This document shows, piece by piece, positions 34,001-49,000 of a stretch of DNA of 64,000 nt (position 1 is its first letter; each line of letters begins with the position of its first letter). Below the pieces are notes generated by a model. It was not told where the DNA came from. It did not search any database and saw only the letters and a list, made by a program, of their open reading frames with translations. A program made the translations under genes and the position numbers. Location of the stretch: positions 16,436,571 through 16,500,570 of the forward strand of contig NC_031496.1 of assembly GCF_000237925.1 (NCBI RefSeq), in the 5' to 3' direction. Origin of the DNA: Schistosoma mansoni (Eukaryota; Platyhelminthes; Trematoda; Strigeidida; Schistosomatidae).

Positions 34001-37000
34001 GTCAACATCACATCAAACATCATCTATTTTGATTGAATTATTAAAACAATTGAATATAACAAATCAAAATTTAAGAAATAATAAATCATTAAATGAGAAT
34101 AATCCTTATCAACATCATAACATTGAATATTCAAATAGGCAAAAATCACTCTTTCCACAAACTAACAATATGAAATCATTGAAAGCATATAATGATTCAT
34201 TACATAATCTTGGTCCATTTACCACAAATACTAATATACCCCTTCAATTATTAAAACATCTATTTATGACTTTAAAAAATTCCACCATTGAATTTTTAAT
34301 AAATTTACAAGAAAAATTAACCCAGTCCTTTTTAATAACACGTTTAGGACCTGTAATATTGAGAAATTTATTTCCAAATTATTTGATTGATCGTAATTCA
34401 ATTAAACAAATACAATATGATCAAGGTTATCATAAACCACCACTACCACAACAACAACAACCGCAACAGTGGTATTCACAATTTATCGGTAAATCTAATG
34501 AATTGAATAATCGAATATTAGAAACTCTCAGTATAGAGACAAGTTTATTTATGAATACAGATTTATTAATTGGATGGACTGAAGCACCAGCATCTAATCT
34601 ATATTATTCACATAGTAATATACATAAAATGCCTTATAGTCTATTAATACAAAAATTGGTATATGAAATGTATCCTTATAATCAAGATGTAATCAAAGAA
34701 ATTATTGAATATGCTTATTGTAATTCAGATATATTTCATTTTAATAATAACAATAATAATGATGATTATATTGGGAATTCAGAAAAACAATTCAAGGAGG
34801 TTGATTGTCGTTGGGTAAGTGTTTGATAATAAAAGTACTTTTGTTCATATTCAAGGTAGATCCCATCTGATAAAAAGAATATACAGTTAGTAAAGGTCAC
34901 AAGATGTTTATTAATTATGACGTAAATTGATCTGACATTGTAAGTCAATAAGTTCTGCTTGTTTTCTCGTGTTTTTTATGTCAATACCCAATTAAATTAC
35001 AACAGTGATTGAACTCTGAATACTAGCGATTTTTATAAAAGATATATCTAAACCGGGAAATAGAAGCAGATATGAAAAGGATGAATGTTAACTGGAAAGG
35101 ATTGACCAGGACAGGGTTGGATAGAGAATGCTGGTGGGTGGCCTATGCTCCTCGGCGAGGGGTAACAGGCGTGGGTAAGTAAGTAAGTATATATCTAAAC
35201 GGATAGCGACGTAATCCTTGAATCAACGTCACTTTATTTAAGCAGTGTTATATGTAGATACCCAATGAGGTTGGTGTCAGTTATTATTATCAGTCGAGAA
35301 GGAATACAAGATAAACTAATGTAAAGTTTTTGTACCAAGAGTAATTGAATTTTAAGTATGCAAACCCGTTCATAAAAGTTGAAAACAATTTCAGCAGTAA
35401 ATCCCAAAGGTTAGTTCATTATTTCCCACTGAATGAATAGAAATAGATAATGATCAGTTATTTATGAACAACGAAGGATCTAAAATGGACGTGTATTTTT
35501 CCAGTCTGCTTCAGCATCAACTTGGACTCCGTATAAACAGTCAGTAAATCCACAGGTCGAAGAGAATAGTAGTCACGGTAATTACATAACCGAATGTGAA
35601 AAAATTAAACATAAAAAACAATCTGAAGGGGTAGATGAATTACAAGTATTAAAAGTATAATATATTATAAAAATCAGAGCATCATTAAAAAATGAGGGAT
35701 TATAACATCTCGGTCACTGCAACCTGTTTAACTTTATTCCACATGACGTTTCTATCTATTAGTTTAAGACAACTCTAGGAACACAGCCATGAAGTTTAGA
35801 AATTTTCATACAGTGCGAGTAAACAATCAATTTTGTTAAGCACTTATTCTATGCTAGACTTTCTAAAAAATTCTCCTTCAATGTTAGCCGGTATTATTCT
35901 TGAGTGTAGGCGGTAGCTTACTTACTTACTAACTAAGGCTTATGAACCATCGTAAAGTAGCGTAGGCCAACCACCAGGATTCCCAAACAAATCAATTCGA
36001 GTACTCTCCTTTCTGTTGATATCTGTATCCAGTTCCCTGAGTAACATATACTTTCGTCAGCATCTTTCTATTTTCTAAGTTCGTGATTGCCTCATGATGG
36101 GGTTTTCCGACTTCCTCAGTATATCTCCTGTCCACCTCCAACGTGATTGGGTTGGTGTTCTCCATATTGTACTTTAGGTTGTTGTTTTTTTCCCTTGTGT
36201 ATGTCGAGGCCTACTGGTGCAGAGGCTTCTGCTGCACTGGTTGTCTTCACCTGCATTTGTTCGTGTGTATGGGATAGAAGAGCTAGATCACTTGTGAAGT
36301 CCAAATCCTCAAGTCGCACGCAATTTGTCCGTTGTATTCCCATCAGATATGGACGTCTTCATAACCCGGACAACAACTTGAAAAAAGAAAAAAGGTAAGC
36401 GTATGCAGTCTTGTCTGATACCAGAACTCCCTTTCAGTGCATCTGTCAACTGCCCTCCATGCACAATTTGCAGTGTAGCCCGTCGTATTAATTCCTGATG
36501 ATGCTGACCAGTGTAGAAGAAGATAGCACAAAGTCCTCTTCTTCAAGCTGTCTAACACGTTCTCACAGTAAAGGGAGTTGATGTAAAGTGACGAGTTCCA
36601 TTCAGTTGATTGTTCAGCGATGATTCGTATTGTCGCGATTTGGTTGGTTCACAACTGATCCTTACGAAATTCGGTCTGTTAATCTCGAAGGTGGACGTCT
36701 ACTGAATCTTTCGTCTGCTTCTGCAACACTCTGCTGAAAACTTTTCGTAGTACCGATAGTCGTGTGACGCCGCTGCGGTTTGTAGTATCGGTTGATATGT
36801 TAAGCTCATATACTTTATTCTAGCTTCTGGACAAACCAATTCACCTGTCCATCATGAGTCATGTTTTCACCTTGTCAATTATTCACTTACTAACGCCTAC
36901 TATTTTTTGTGTGAGCGTAGGTGTGTGTACACTTCTTATCCTATTCATCGCATGTCTGTAACATATTCTTGTCTGACTATAAATATTGATTAACGCTTGA

Positions 37001-40000
37001 TAAAAGTGAGTTGGCTTGCCCGCCATCTCCAATGCGTGTCATTTTTGTTTCGCTCGCTGATATTTACTCATGTGCTTATAACTTTCCGGCCTACGTCATT
37101 TGTTAATACGACTGTAGTTGCCGCTTCTCTTTGCCTTCTGATTTTATGCACCGTTAAGATTTGTATTATAACGGTTATCGAGGTGAACGATTGGTGAAGT
37201 ACGGCACTACAGGTTCTCATACTTGACCAGATCTGCTTACTTCGGTATCCTGATGAGGTATCCTTCTTTCCAGTCTGTCCTCTATTCTTGAATCTCAGTG
37301 ATTGGCTTGCCTTCTTTGTCCTTGGCTGGTTTCTCTGGTTTACCATATTTCCCTGCCGGTTTCTTCGTTGTATCATAATTCTTTCGGTTGCAGCTTTTTC
37401 CGCTTTCGTTGCTAGGTCTTCCACGTATCTCTGCTTGTCAGCTCTAATGCTCCTCATCACCTTCTTGTTTGCTTCTGCGTATTCGGCACATGCTGTGGCT
37501 TTCTCTACTCTTGTTCAACTGTTGTAAATCGCTATCTTCCTGCTCTTCTTTTCTTGGGTCTTCTTCAGGGTATCAATACAGAATTATTCCCTATGGCGGT
37601 AGCTAGGCATATGCAATGCTTGAGGATAAACGACTAGTGAATTCAGCCATCTGAATTCTTCTTTAAATAAATACTTTTAATCAGTTTTCTAAAGTCGTTT
37701 CAGAATAATTTTTCCACATCTTATTTTATGTTTCATAAACAAACTATAGAAAGTTCTAGATATATTATCCGATGGATTATACACTGTTCCAATTATACAA
37801 ACATTGAAAATGCATAGTGATTTTTACACAAGTCAACGAATGATCAACAGAATGCAAAATCCTTCATTGTCATCATCATTGCCTACATTATTATTCCCAA
37901 CTGGTACACCAACAATAACTCGTTTAAAAGAACAAATTAACAATTATGATAAACACAGGAAATCAACTTATGCATTATTCTTTAATTACAAAACAAGTCA
38001 ACAAATTACAAAGCATAGAAATGCTACTAGAAAACAATTACAAATGGGAAAAATTGGTTTTGCTGATGACTTACCATATCTACTTGGTGCACCATTTATT
38101 AGTCCAAATCAATTAGAACCATTCTCTAATGAATATACAGATATGGATAAAAAAATTTCTGTTAATTTAATGAATTATTTGGCAAATTTTATACATAACG
38201 GGTAAAGTGTATAATGAATGAACTTATGTTTAATGTAGTACTTATTATATTATTAAGATATTCTTTATTTTATTTGGTAAGATATTCTGTAAAAAAAGAA
38301 GGGAAGTAAAATTCCAGTAAAAGAACAGAATTGATAAATGTTAGTACAAGACGACAAATAAATCTTTCATAGTTGAAAGCATGAGTCAATTGAAGCTAGA
38401 TCACCAAGGAGAATCTGGAAGCACTGGACGGCCGTTTCGTCCAATTGTGTGACTCCTCAACGGTGCGCATCCACGACCTCGCCTTGCGAGATTCGAACCC
38501 AGGACCTACCAGTCTCATGCTTTCAACTATGAAAATACTAAATCTTCACAAAACCCCTTCTGAAATAAATCTTTGTCAAAAATTTTAGAACCACATTATA
38601 AGTAAATAGTTGAACATTATCCAGAAGATTCTTTTAGGTTTCTTAATAATATAGAAAAATACTTGTTGGTGCAAAGTAACGTCATGATATCATTAGCAGC
38701 ATAATCTTTGCTCACTAATGTCTGTTTACCAAACATAATAGATTTTATTTTCAGTGAACTTATAGAGAGAAGCATCAAAACAGAAATTCATGTCTTTACA
38801 ATAAAGGAGCCAAGTGTCAGGCACACATTGAATGTGTATTTTCAGTTTATTAAGTAGAACTTTTGCGAATAAGATGGTTTAACTATGGAATCTTCACTAG
38901 ATCCACTTCTTGAAGACTTTTTTGAGGAAAAACTGAGGAATAAACCACTTGAAGGCTTGGTCAACCAGAGAGCATTTTACTGTCACTACATAGATTATAA
39001 TTTTATAGTACTTAATGATGAAATGAGTGAATATACAAACATATTCATCAGAAAAATACATGAATGAGATAAAATGATAAGGCAGATGACAGAGACTATG
39101 ATAAAGGTATCAATCCGGAAATTACATTTAAAAAGTGATATTGCCTACAGAAATATTAACACAAGGAGTAAGAAGGGTATTGCAATAAACCCATTTAGCC
39201 TGTCGGTACATCTGGAAACAAAAATAAACTATCTAAATTCCCATATTCATGCGAGTTTACCAGTTAAACTGCTCTGATACAGCTAATCATACGGGATTCA
39301 GAACTAAGGAAGTCTTTCATCATGATTCAGAGCTTCAACCTACCTAGTTAATTAAAGGATAGTATGTAATTAAAGGCATCATTCATTCCTACTTGACTGA
39401 TGGAAGACACCACATAGACTTAAATAGAGACGTATGAATAGTGTACTGAATTACATCATATATACTACGTGAAATATCATAATTACCCTGTTCAACATTT
39501 TTCACTTATTTAGTTAATCATTTGGTAACATTTTCATAGTCACTTGTACAACTATGACACCGTCACTTGACTGATATTATACTATTATTGGGAAATATAA
39601 ATTAGTGTACGGTTGTGAGAAAAAACCAACTTAAAAAAATACTTCAATTGCTCTATTTGAATTGGAAGTTTAACTTCAGTAAACCCTACATATTAAAAAA
39701 CTGAAATAAAATTTATTAAGTGAGGGAAAGAAGGAATAATTAGGGAAAGAAGATGGAATGACTAACTTTGTTTGAATCATACTCGTACATAGATTTAGTG
39801 AAATCAAATGGTTTTAAATGAGATAAATAAGTTAATATGGTAAAACTTGTGCTATCCGGTTGATTTTAGAAGTCTATTGAGTCCACAAACATGCTTTTGC
39901 ACAATTAATAAAAATGATATCACAGATATAAAAATTTAAAAGAAAGTAAAACTACAAGAAAAAGCGGACTGACGACTCAGTAAACACGTACAAAGTACTT

Positions 40001-43000
40001 ACTTTAAACAATGAAAGAGATAGATAATAGTCAGTTATATATGAGCTTCAAACAATCTGATAGTCAAAACAAAGAACAAATTTTCAAGTGCATTATACAG
40101 TTCCTATTACAAAAGTAGCTATAGATGTAAATCAGTTCTTCTGCACAATCTTTTCATTGATATACGACAAACGTAATTCCGAAATTCCTATCTTAATTTA
40201 CTAAATGTTCAAAAGTTCTAGTGTTTTTCTTACCATCTCGAATTAACAAAATTGTTGTAAGCATACCGAAAGTTGATCAAAGATGTCCGTTTAGAAATTC
40301 TCCGGAAATTTGTGGTAAATAATCCATACTCATTGAAGTGTTATTTTAGAGCAATTAAATTAAAATTTTATACAACCGCTTGAGTATCATTGGTTAAAGA
40401 TAGCAGTATATGAGGTCATTTACTGGACTGATAGGAAGGCTTCACCGTGAACGTATCTCTTTCCAGAAACACTGGATCATATTTTTAACATGATGATATA
40501 TCCAGTATAGTTGTTCAGTATATCTACATTCTGAATGCTAGCAATCAAACAAAGATCTGGTTTATACTCCCTTTTTTATTAGTTTTTCTGTGTCTGCCTG
40601 TCATTTTTTATGAAAAAATGAATATAGGTTTCATTTCAAACTTCTTATTTCATAGTCACTACAGAAACATTGTGATTTTTACATACTCATTAGTCCGATC
40701 AATACAAATAAAACTTAATTACACTTTACTACTTCACTCGAGTTAGGGCTTTAATCAACTAAAAGAGTTCATCTGTAGCACCATTTCTGAAGAAAGAAGA
40801 AAAAAGTACTGAACAGTCGTGATTAAAAGGTATCTTTATAATATGTATTTTTGCCTTGCCTATTCGTGTTTAGTATATGATAGAATATCATTACATGGGT
40901 TGAAACTAAAATATATTATCTATCACCTTATATGAACTTCTATTAAAATCTGTAGTTTCCCAATAATTTTTCGCTTACAGTATGATTGAAAACAATAAAT
41001 TCATCGATTTGATATGACTTGGTACAGAGTATATAATATACATTGATGTTTTCATTCAATATATTTGAAACTTATGATATCATTTCCTTTATCTTATGTT
41101 ATCTTCATCTATCCAGTTTATCAATTTCACGCTTTTATTCGATATACAATCTAATTGTAGTACACATTACAATCGAAGAATTTCAACAAAAGTTTACTTG
41201 AATAGCATATATATAAAGGATTAGTGATCGGTTATATACTTATATATTTCATGATCATAAACGTTTTAAGATCATTAGCTAATCCAAATGGTAATTTAAT
41301 TATATTGAAAGTTAGTCATGCTTCACAATTTTTTTCTGATTTGATATATAGTGACCCAAACAAAGAATTTATGGGACATCAAACTAAAAAAATACCAGTT
41401 CATTGGCCAGAATATACTTATGATTCCAGACTTTATTTACATGTTGGTAAGATATGAATTAATATAATCTATCTTTCAATCGATATATGACATATTAGAT
41501 TTTGCTGTTATTTACTTATGCCTGTTGTCTTTCGTGGAGCATAGGCCGCTAACCAGGATTTTCCAACCAGCTATATCCTGACCACTGTTTTCCAGTTGTT
41601 TCTACAGTCTATTCATTCCTGTGATGTCTGCCCCCAATTCTTGGAGCTGTGTTCTTTAGTCAGTCCTTTTTTCCATTCATCCCACGGGTTCCAGTCTACG
41701 GCCTCTATTGTGATTTCCGTAAAGTGTGGTCTATCAGTCTCCAGTGTCTTTCTTAATTTCAGCTGGTTTCAGGTTTGTTCTCTGCCACAGAAGATCGTCG
41801 CTAATGGTATCCGGCCTACGGATATTGCGTATCTTGCGTAGACAACTGTTTCTAAATACCTGTACCCTTTTGATAATGGTTGTATTAGTTCCCCAAGTTT
41901 AAACTCCGTACAATAGAAATGTCTTGATGTTCCCATTGAAAATTCTTTGTTGTGGAAAGTCAATAAAAATATCTTCATCTTCAGCCTGGTTTCTTTGTTT
42001 CACTCATTTCTTGGTTAATATTCAATCTAAAATTATATAGCTGGACTACACTATCATCACAACTAAATTACTTAGGGTTTACGTTCACTGTACAATTTTC
42101 AAGATAAAGAATAATAATGATGTTTAACACATCAATTTCGAGTTTTCACAACATTTCTTTAAAATGTAGTTGCATATATTTGTAATTTTAAAAAAACACA
42201 ACTTTTTCTAATTACAGCATTCCTTTATTATGACTATAGTATATCCTAGATTGCAGGCTATTAAATTGCCATTGCGATTTTCATTTTGTGTGCGTACTAT
42301 CTTACCTTTGTTTTCGTTTATGGGAAAAGTGTTTGCTCATTTTCTCAGTAGAAAATGTGGTAATTATTTTGGGTTTCAACAGGAGATTCAATATATTTTT
42401 TAATGGATATGAAAGTTGTCATCTAGAGTAGATGTTAGTGATCATCATTGTGATTTATATAACTAACATTTTAGAATATTCATTGAAATAAAGGTATGTA
42501 AAGTAAACCGCAAATAGATTAGACAACTGGATGATAAACACTCAACCATGATTCGTATTTAAATTAAGTAGAAAACCGAAAATTCTGGATAAGTCAACAA
42601 CTAACAAAGTGAATGAACATTAAACCATATGGTGATTCAAAACGTGTACTGTTCATTTTATGCAACAAATAGATATCATCTGTTTTCTGATTTTATTTTA
42701 TTTAAACACATAAATATTGGTATAAAGGGGCACCAGATATATATACACCACACAAATCTCATTTGATTTGTGTGAGGGCTGTGATACTGCCCGGAGGCCA
42801 CGTCCCGAGCCTTTGACCTAGAGATCTGATCCACAAAGCAGTGGAGCATTGTAAAGAGATGCAGTCCCATGGTATCCGATGACCAACGATTGATTCATAC
42901 GCCATTTGTTCCTTCAGGATACTGGAGCGAGCCCATGTGCACCACTGGTTTTGAATCAGGGTTTTCCAACTCCCTTAGGTGGACTTTCCGTGTCCATCGA

Positions 43001-46000
43001 CCCGGTTATAGCACCGAACATTCGCTGTTCGTCCTCTCAATTTCGTAAACAACACCGGTGCTGCGAGAAGGCAGTGAGTAGGACTTCCCTATCAGAGGCT
43101 ATATACGCATGGCTATGTGAGAGCGTACTCTCCCAACTCTCCGCAGTACCAGGGCATTGGGGGGCTTTTTGATGGCCTTGTGCTATATGGTAAGGATTGT
43201 TTTTCTGTATAATAATCAGAAAAATTTATCAAGATCGACATCACACATTTTCTTTTCAATGAGCGTTTTTCAGCTGTACATATTTATGACATTGTAAGTC
43301 GAAAATTCATCAAAGTATGTAAGCTATAGAATTTTATAGAGATAGTTTAATTTTCTAGTTGACATCAAGGACTGATATTAGTTAAATAATCACTGAAAAC
43401 CACAAAGTACTGAACAGTTATCTAAACACTCTTATCATAAGTGCATTTAGTATGCAAATGTATTTTTTTTGCAAATTAATGAATAATAGACTGCAATCAA
43501 AAGGAATTACGTATATTACTTTCCAGGATTTATGGTTGCATTACGATAACCGTTTTGATTGTAACAGGAATGATTCAAATATTAAAGTTATATAAACTAC
43601 TGAAAGTCGATTATATGAAAAAAAAAATAGTGTCTTTGATTAATAACTACTAATGAGACTGATTTGTTGCACATACACATTAATAGTTCATAATTAGGTG
43701 CGACAAACTGAGCAACTTCTCATACACTAACAAATGTATTATTCTATTCAATCGAATACACCTTTTGCAAACAATATTAAGTATTATAAAAATCGATTAG
43801 ATATCACACAACATATAACCGATTGGCATCAGATAATACCCGGAATCAATAGGATATCTCTTGAATATAATACTTCAGGTAATCGACTAAATCTCTGACC
43901 ATTATTAAAACAATGATAAACCGAATTTCCTGAGGCTTTTACGAAAACAAAAATGACAACTTAATATGAGATGGCTTTCATGGGTATATATTATTTATTT
44001 TATAAGAACCATGAGAGCTACAGAACTATTTCGCATAAATACACTTAAATCCCAGTTGATAAACTTTGCATTAGAAGAGTCAGAAAGTAAATTTGAAGGT
44101 AGAAAAATAGTTGGGCGAAAATCATAAAATCAGGAGTAGTTGAGAATAAATTTAGTCACTGTTTAATACATAATGGTCATATGATTTGGTAAATACAAAC
44201 TGCGCCTACTAAAATAGTCTGAGTTACCCATGCAATAAACATGTGATCATTCAGTCAAATAGTCAGAAAGACGTTGGATTATCAAGACGAAATTTTAAAG
44301 GAACTCATCACACATTCACAGTAAATATCTAGAACCTTGTTGTAATAAATAAATCCCCAATGAATTAGTATACTGCATTTCACTAAGTCACAAATAGTTA
44401 GATGATAATTCGTTTTAAACCATTTTATGAAAGATTTAGTTGTATTACTTACTTTGAAAAATCTGTCGCTAAGTAAAATAGGATATGACGGATAACATCA
44501 ACCATAAGCCATATTCAATAAATCTATCAATATAATTTAGCCATCTTTGAGTATCCAGAAATATTCGTTTAGCAGGAGTGAGCTTAATAGTATCCTTTCA
44601 CCTCTGTCATAATATGAACAATAATACATGTGCATGATGCTAAAAATCTAACTCAGATTATTATAATTGGTACTTCATTGACGTTATTATTTTCAAATAG
44701 GTGATGAATCAAGAAGCAAACAATCTTTTCATCAAACCAAAAACCATATACGTAATTTATGGGGAAATAAAGAAAATGAACATTTCACAATGAAACAACT
44801 CTATGAAAGTGATAAACATAAATTATGGTCTACACTATTTCCACGTTTAACAATGATGGATAGAAAAACGAAAGGCTTCAGTATGCACAACGGGAATGAA
44901 GATAATATTGAACAATATCCATATCAACAAACATTGTTCAATAAATACTTTTATTTTCTTCAGTTAAAGGAAACAGACTGGTTAAATGGACAAGTCAACA
45001 AAATGAAAACTAATTCAAGGCTATTTCAAAATTATAACCAAAATGTAGAAAATTTGCTAAATCTTGTGGAGAATAGTAGATTGTATGAAACAACACATAG
45101 TGCCATTTCTAATGTATCATATTCTGGAAATTTTAGTCAACTACCATTATACAAAGAAAATGTACGTTACATTATCGTATAATTAGCTAAGTTTAAGTTG
45201 TATTTTATCACGAGGTTTTGTGAATACTTAGATTTATTCAAAATCATATGCTCACTAGTGACTGAATTCAAGAGATATTTCCTTGAGTTCTAGTGGGAAG
45301 CAGTGACCAGTGGAGTTCTACCAAGTCCGTTGTAGAGATATCAACTCACTGAAGACAATTGGTGAACGGTTGCTCAACTTCGTGGATCAGTTGAAGTTAG
45401 ACATTAACACCGTTGGATGCCGGCTCAGTGGTCTATCGGTTAAGGGCTCCGGCTCAAGACTGGTAGGTCCTGGGTTCGAATCTCGCGAGGCGTGATCGTG
45501 GATGCGCACTGTTGAGGAGTCCCACAATAGGACGAAACGACCGTCCAGTGTTTTCAGGTTTTCCATGGCGGTCTGGCTTCAATTGACCCATGATTTCAAC
45601 TATGAAAATTATTTAAAATTAATTATACGAACATTCAAATACAGTTTTTACTTACATTAAATTTAGAGCAATATATATAAGCGAATCATATTGTTTTCGA
45701 TTAGATCCTCATCACGCTTTACTCTAATATACAGTAATATTTATATGCATATACGAAATTATTAAACCAATCAAGGCAGTTTATGAGTCAATGATAACAG
45801 TGGAATAGATTACATAAATCAACATAATAAGTGAAAAGTACAAATTGGTAGTGTGATGACAAGTGTACTAGTTGTGATAAGAATAATAAAGACTTGAATC
45901 AATGTTACATAATAGGAAAATAGGTCAATCATCAGAAAAATGTAGACACTGAAATAACATTCATAAAAATTATAAGATTACGTAATAAGGTGTTCAAATA

Positions 46001-49000
46001 ATTGGACTGTGAAACGAATATTTGAAAAAATAAATAAATAATTAGCAGGAGGGGTGAAGAAAAATAAACGAAGAAAGAGTATGGAAAATAAAATTATTTA
46101 TTAAGGCCAAGGGAGAGATAAGGGTGTTACAAATTTCTTATGAACACAAAGACTTGGGTTGTTGGATCGAATTCCTATAGCTTCTGCTATGTGTAAGAGA
46201 CGAGATCGAACCCTATAAGGAAAACTAGTAGGAATAAATAAATAACTTTAAATGACATTTCTGTCAATTATCCGACTTTATCGGTCAAGTGTAAAAGAAC
46301 CGAGTTCCGTATTATCTTGATAGTACCTTTTCCTAACCACGAAGGGAGGTGTTCACTAACTCTTTGGTTCAGTTGTCTGGTAGTGCGCCCAATATAGCTT
46401 TCTCCACAAGAGCAGCTGAATCCTAGATACACATAGAAGTGGCATAACCAGGTAACTTATCCTTTAATTGAGGAATCACCATAAATCGAGTCGAGTACTA
46501 TAGACAGAGATTGGCTGCATTAAACGTTCTCTTCACTGCTCTAGTCGGTCTATCATGTAGTGATTCAAGCCTTTATTATTCTTATCACAACTAGTACACT
46601 TGTCATCACACTACCAATTTGTACTTTTCACTTATTATGTTGATTTATGTAATCTATTCCACTGTTATCATTGACTCATAAACTGCCTTGACTGTTTTGA
46701 TAATTTCGTATATGCATATAAATATTACTGTATATTAGAGTAAAGCGTGATGAGGATCTAATCGAAAACAATATGATTCGCTTATATATGTTGTTCTAAA
46801 TCACAGTATGGGAATTTTTCAAATTTTACATTAGATTTACCTTGTAAGTACCGTGATTTCATATACAAAATGTTCATATATTTTAACGATACATTTCCTG
46901 ATTATCCTTGTTGCTTTCAAGTTCTTATTTGCCTAATTCAGTCTGTTAATACTCGAATAAATATTCAGACAAGTAATTATGTATAACCAAATTATCTTAA
47001 AGGTATCACGCTAATATATTACTTTATTCCGGTGAAATTTGTCTTTTTATTACACTTCCTATGTCCTGTATCTTGAGTTTGTTTACTATCACTGATATCA
47101 TTAATATTTCGATTTCTTCTATTTTCCAATTGTTAATTTCTTATCAATATGCTTTCTGCGCAAAATATGACAACTACAACAGATGTTTGAGTCAAATTCT
47201 ACATAGCCTATAAATGACTGACTGACTTGTTCTGGCATTTGGTCAATTTTCTGTTCATCTATAATGTATATAAGATATCTCCATGATATAGTCTCCTTTC
47301 GGAAAATATCCTTAAGTATATCATCAGCTCTCTTTCAGTTAATATTTCATTGTAATAAAAATATATAAACTATGGAGGACACGAGAATATGGCAGATACT
47401 GATTAGTCCTATACATTTTCTTTTACAATATTCACTAAATGATTACTGTATAGCATTTAATCCCACATTCACCCTTTCTTTAATGCTAATTGATTTCCAT
47501 CTATCAAGCTACAATCTCAACATTAGTCTATATGATCTGACGTCAAAATAGACGCTGTATAGTTTTAGATGAATGTAGCTAAGCAACAGGAAGCCTTGAA
47601 ACTACGTTTTATGCTGATTAATATTCTAAATTTTAATAAAACTATTGGTTACTTTCAAATCCGTATAATTCATATATTTATGTAAAATATGATAGATTTA
47701 TATCCATGTTTTATGAATAATTCATAGAAGTATACCAGAAAAATCAAAAACAAAAATATTTCACCAATATGACACTTTGATTTGTATATTTTGTTTTACT
47801 GAATCATTTTAAATTTATTTCACGAATATTATGTTGTTTTTTGTTTTTTTAAACTACCATAGGATATTGATCCCAATTCAAATATAATAATAGAAGTACC
47901 ATTTGAAAACAATAAATTATTAATGCATTCCAATTTATCAAATAAATCACAATCAATTGATGATGAAACTAACATAGAGATTCAATCTTATTCACAATCA
48001 TTAAGGACTTCAGGGCATTTATCATATTCTTATTCAACTTTAATCTGGATTATATTAACAGGATCAATATTGTTTTTACTTAATACATTAATATTTATAG
48101 CAATATATTATCAAACACATCAATTACGAAAAAATAGTATATATCAACAATCGAAATCGAATATGAAAACATCTTCAATCGATAAAGGAACAAAACAAAT
48201 GTTGAGGATCAAACAAAAACGTGTATCGAATATCAATTCATTAAATAAAAATGAATCTTGGCAAATAAATGAAAAAGATGGTAAAATAATTACATATCCA
48301 GGTATGGTAATCAGAGCCAATTTTCTATTAACATGAAATGTAAATATGTTGTAGTAAGTGATTATGTATTCCACTAATTCGGAGCTTCAACATGATGGTA
48401 TATAAAAAGAAATATCCACCTACTATATGAATTGTGCAAACCGTTAAAAAGGTTTATGGTTGAAAGGGTAACTGACTAATAATCGCCTGAATTATGTCGA
48501 CTATTCATCATTGAAGGGTTGTTTAAAATACGATTGGAGCACAATTTATGTACACGCTACCATACTCATTTCATAAAAATTTAATATTGGAAAAGCTAAA
48601 GAGTTTGAAAGTTTAGATAAATAATCCACAGAAAGAAAATTGTTCAACATATCAGCTCATTGTTTAGACAATAAACTTGAATTGCTGAAACTGATAGATT
48701 AATATAAATCACTAATTAATAATTAAGATCTGGAAGCATACAGTAATTATAATAACCATCATGTGCTCACTAAAGACTGGCTCCATGAGGTATATCCTGG
48801 AGTTCTAGTGAGAAGCAGTGACCAGTGGAGTTCAACCAGGTCTATTGTGAGATAGTAACTCACTGAAGACAATGGTGGATATGTCGCTCAATTTCGGGGA
48901 TCGGTTGAAGTTAGACATTAATACCGTTGGATGTCAGCCCGCTCAGTGGTCTAGAGATTAGGCGCTCGTGCACGAGACTGATAGGTTCTGGGTTCGAATC

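Noticed and set aside
45660-46802. DNA transposon or MITE with long terminal inverted repeats
   Set aside because: The interior carries a GIY-YIG Penelope remnant and no transposase, so inverted Penelope terminal repeats explain it better.
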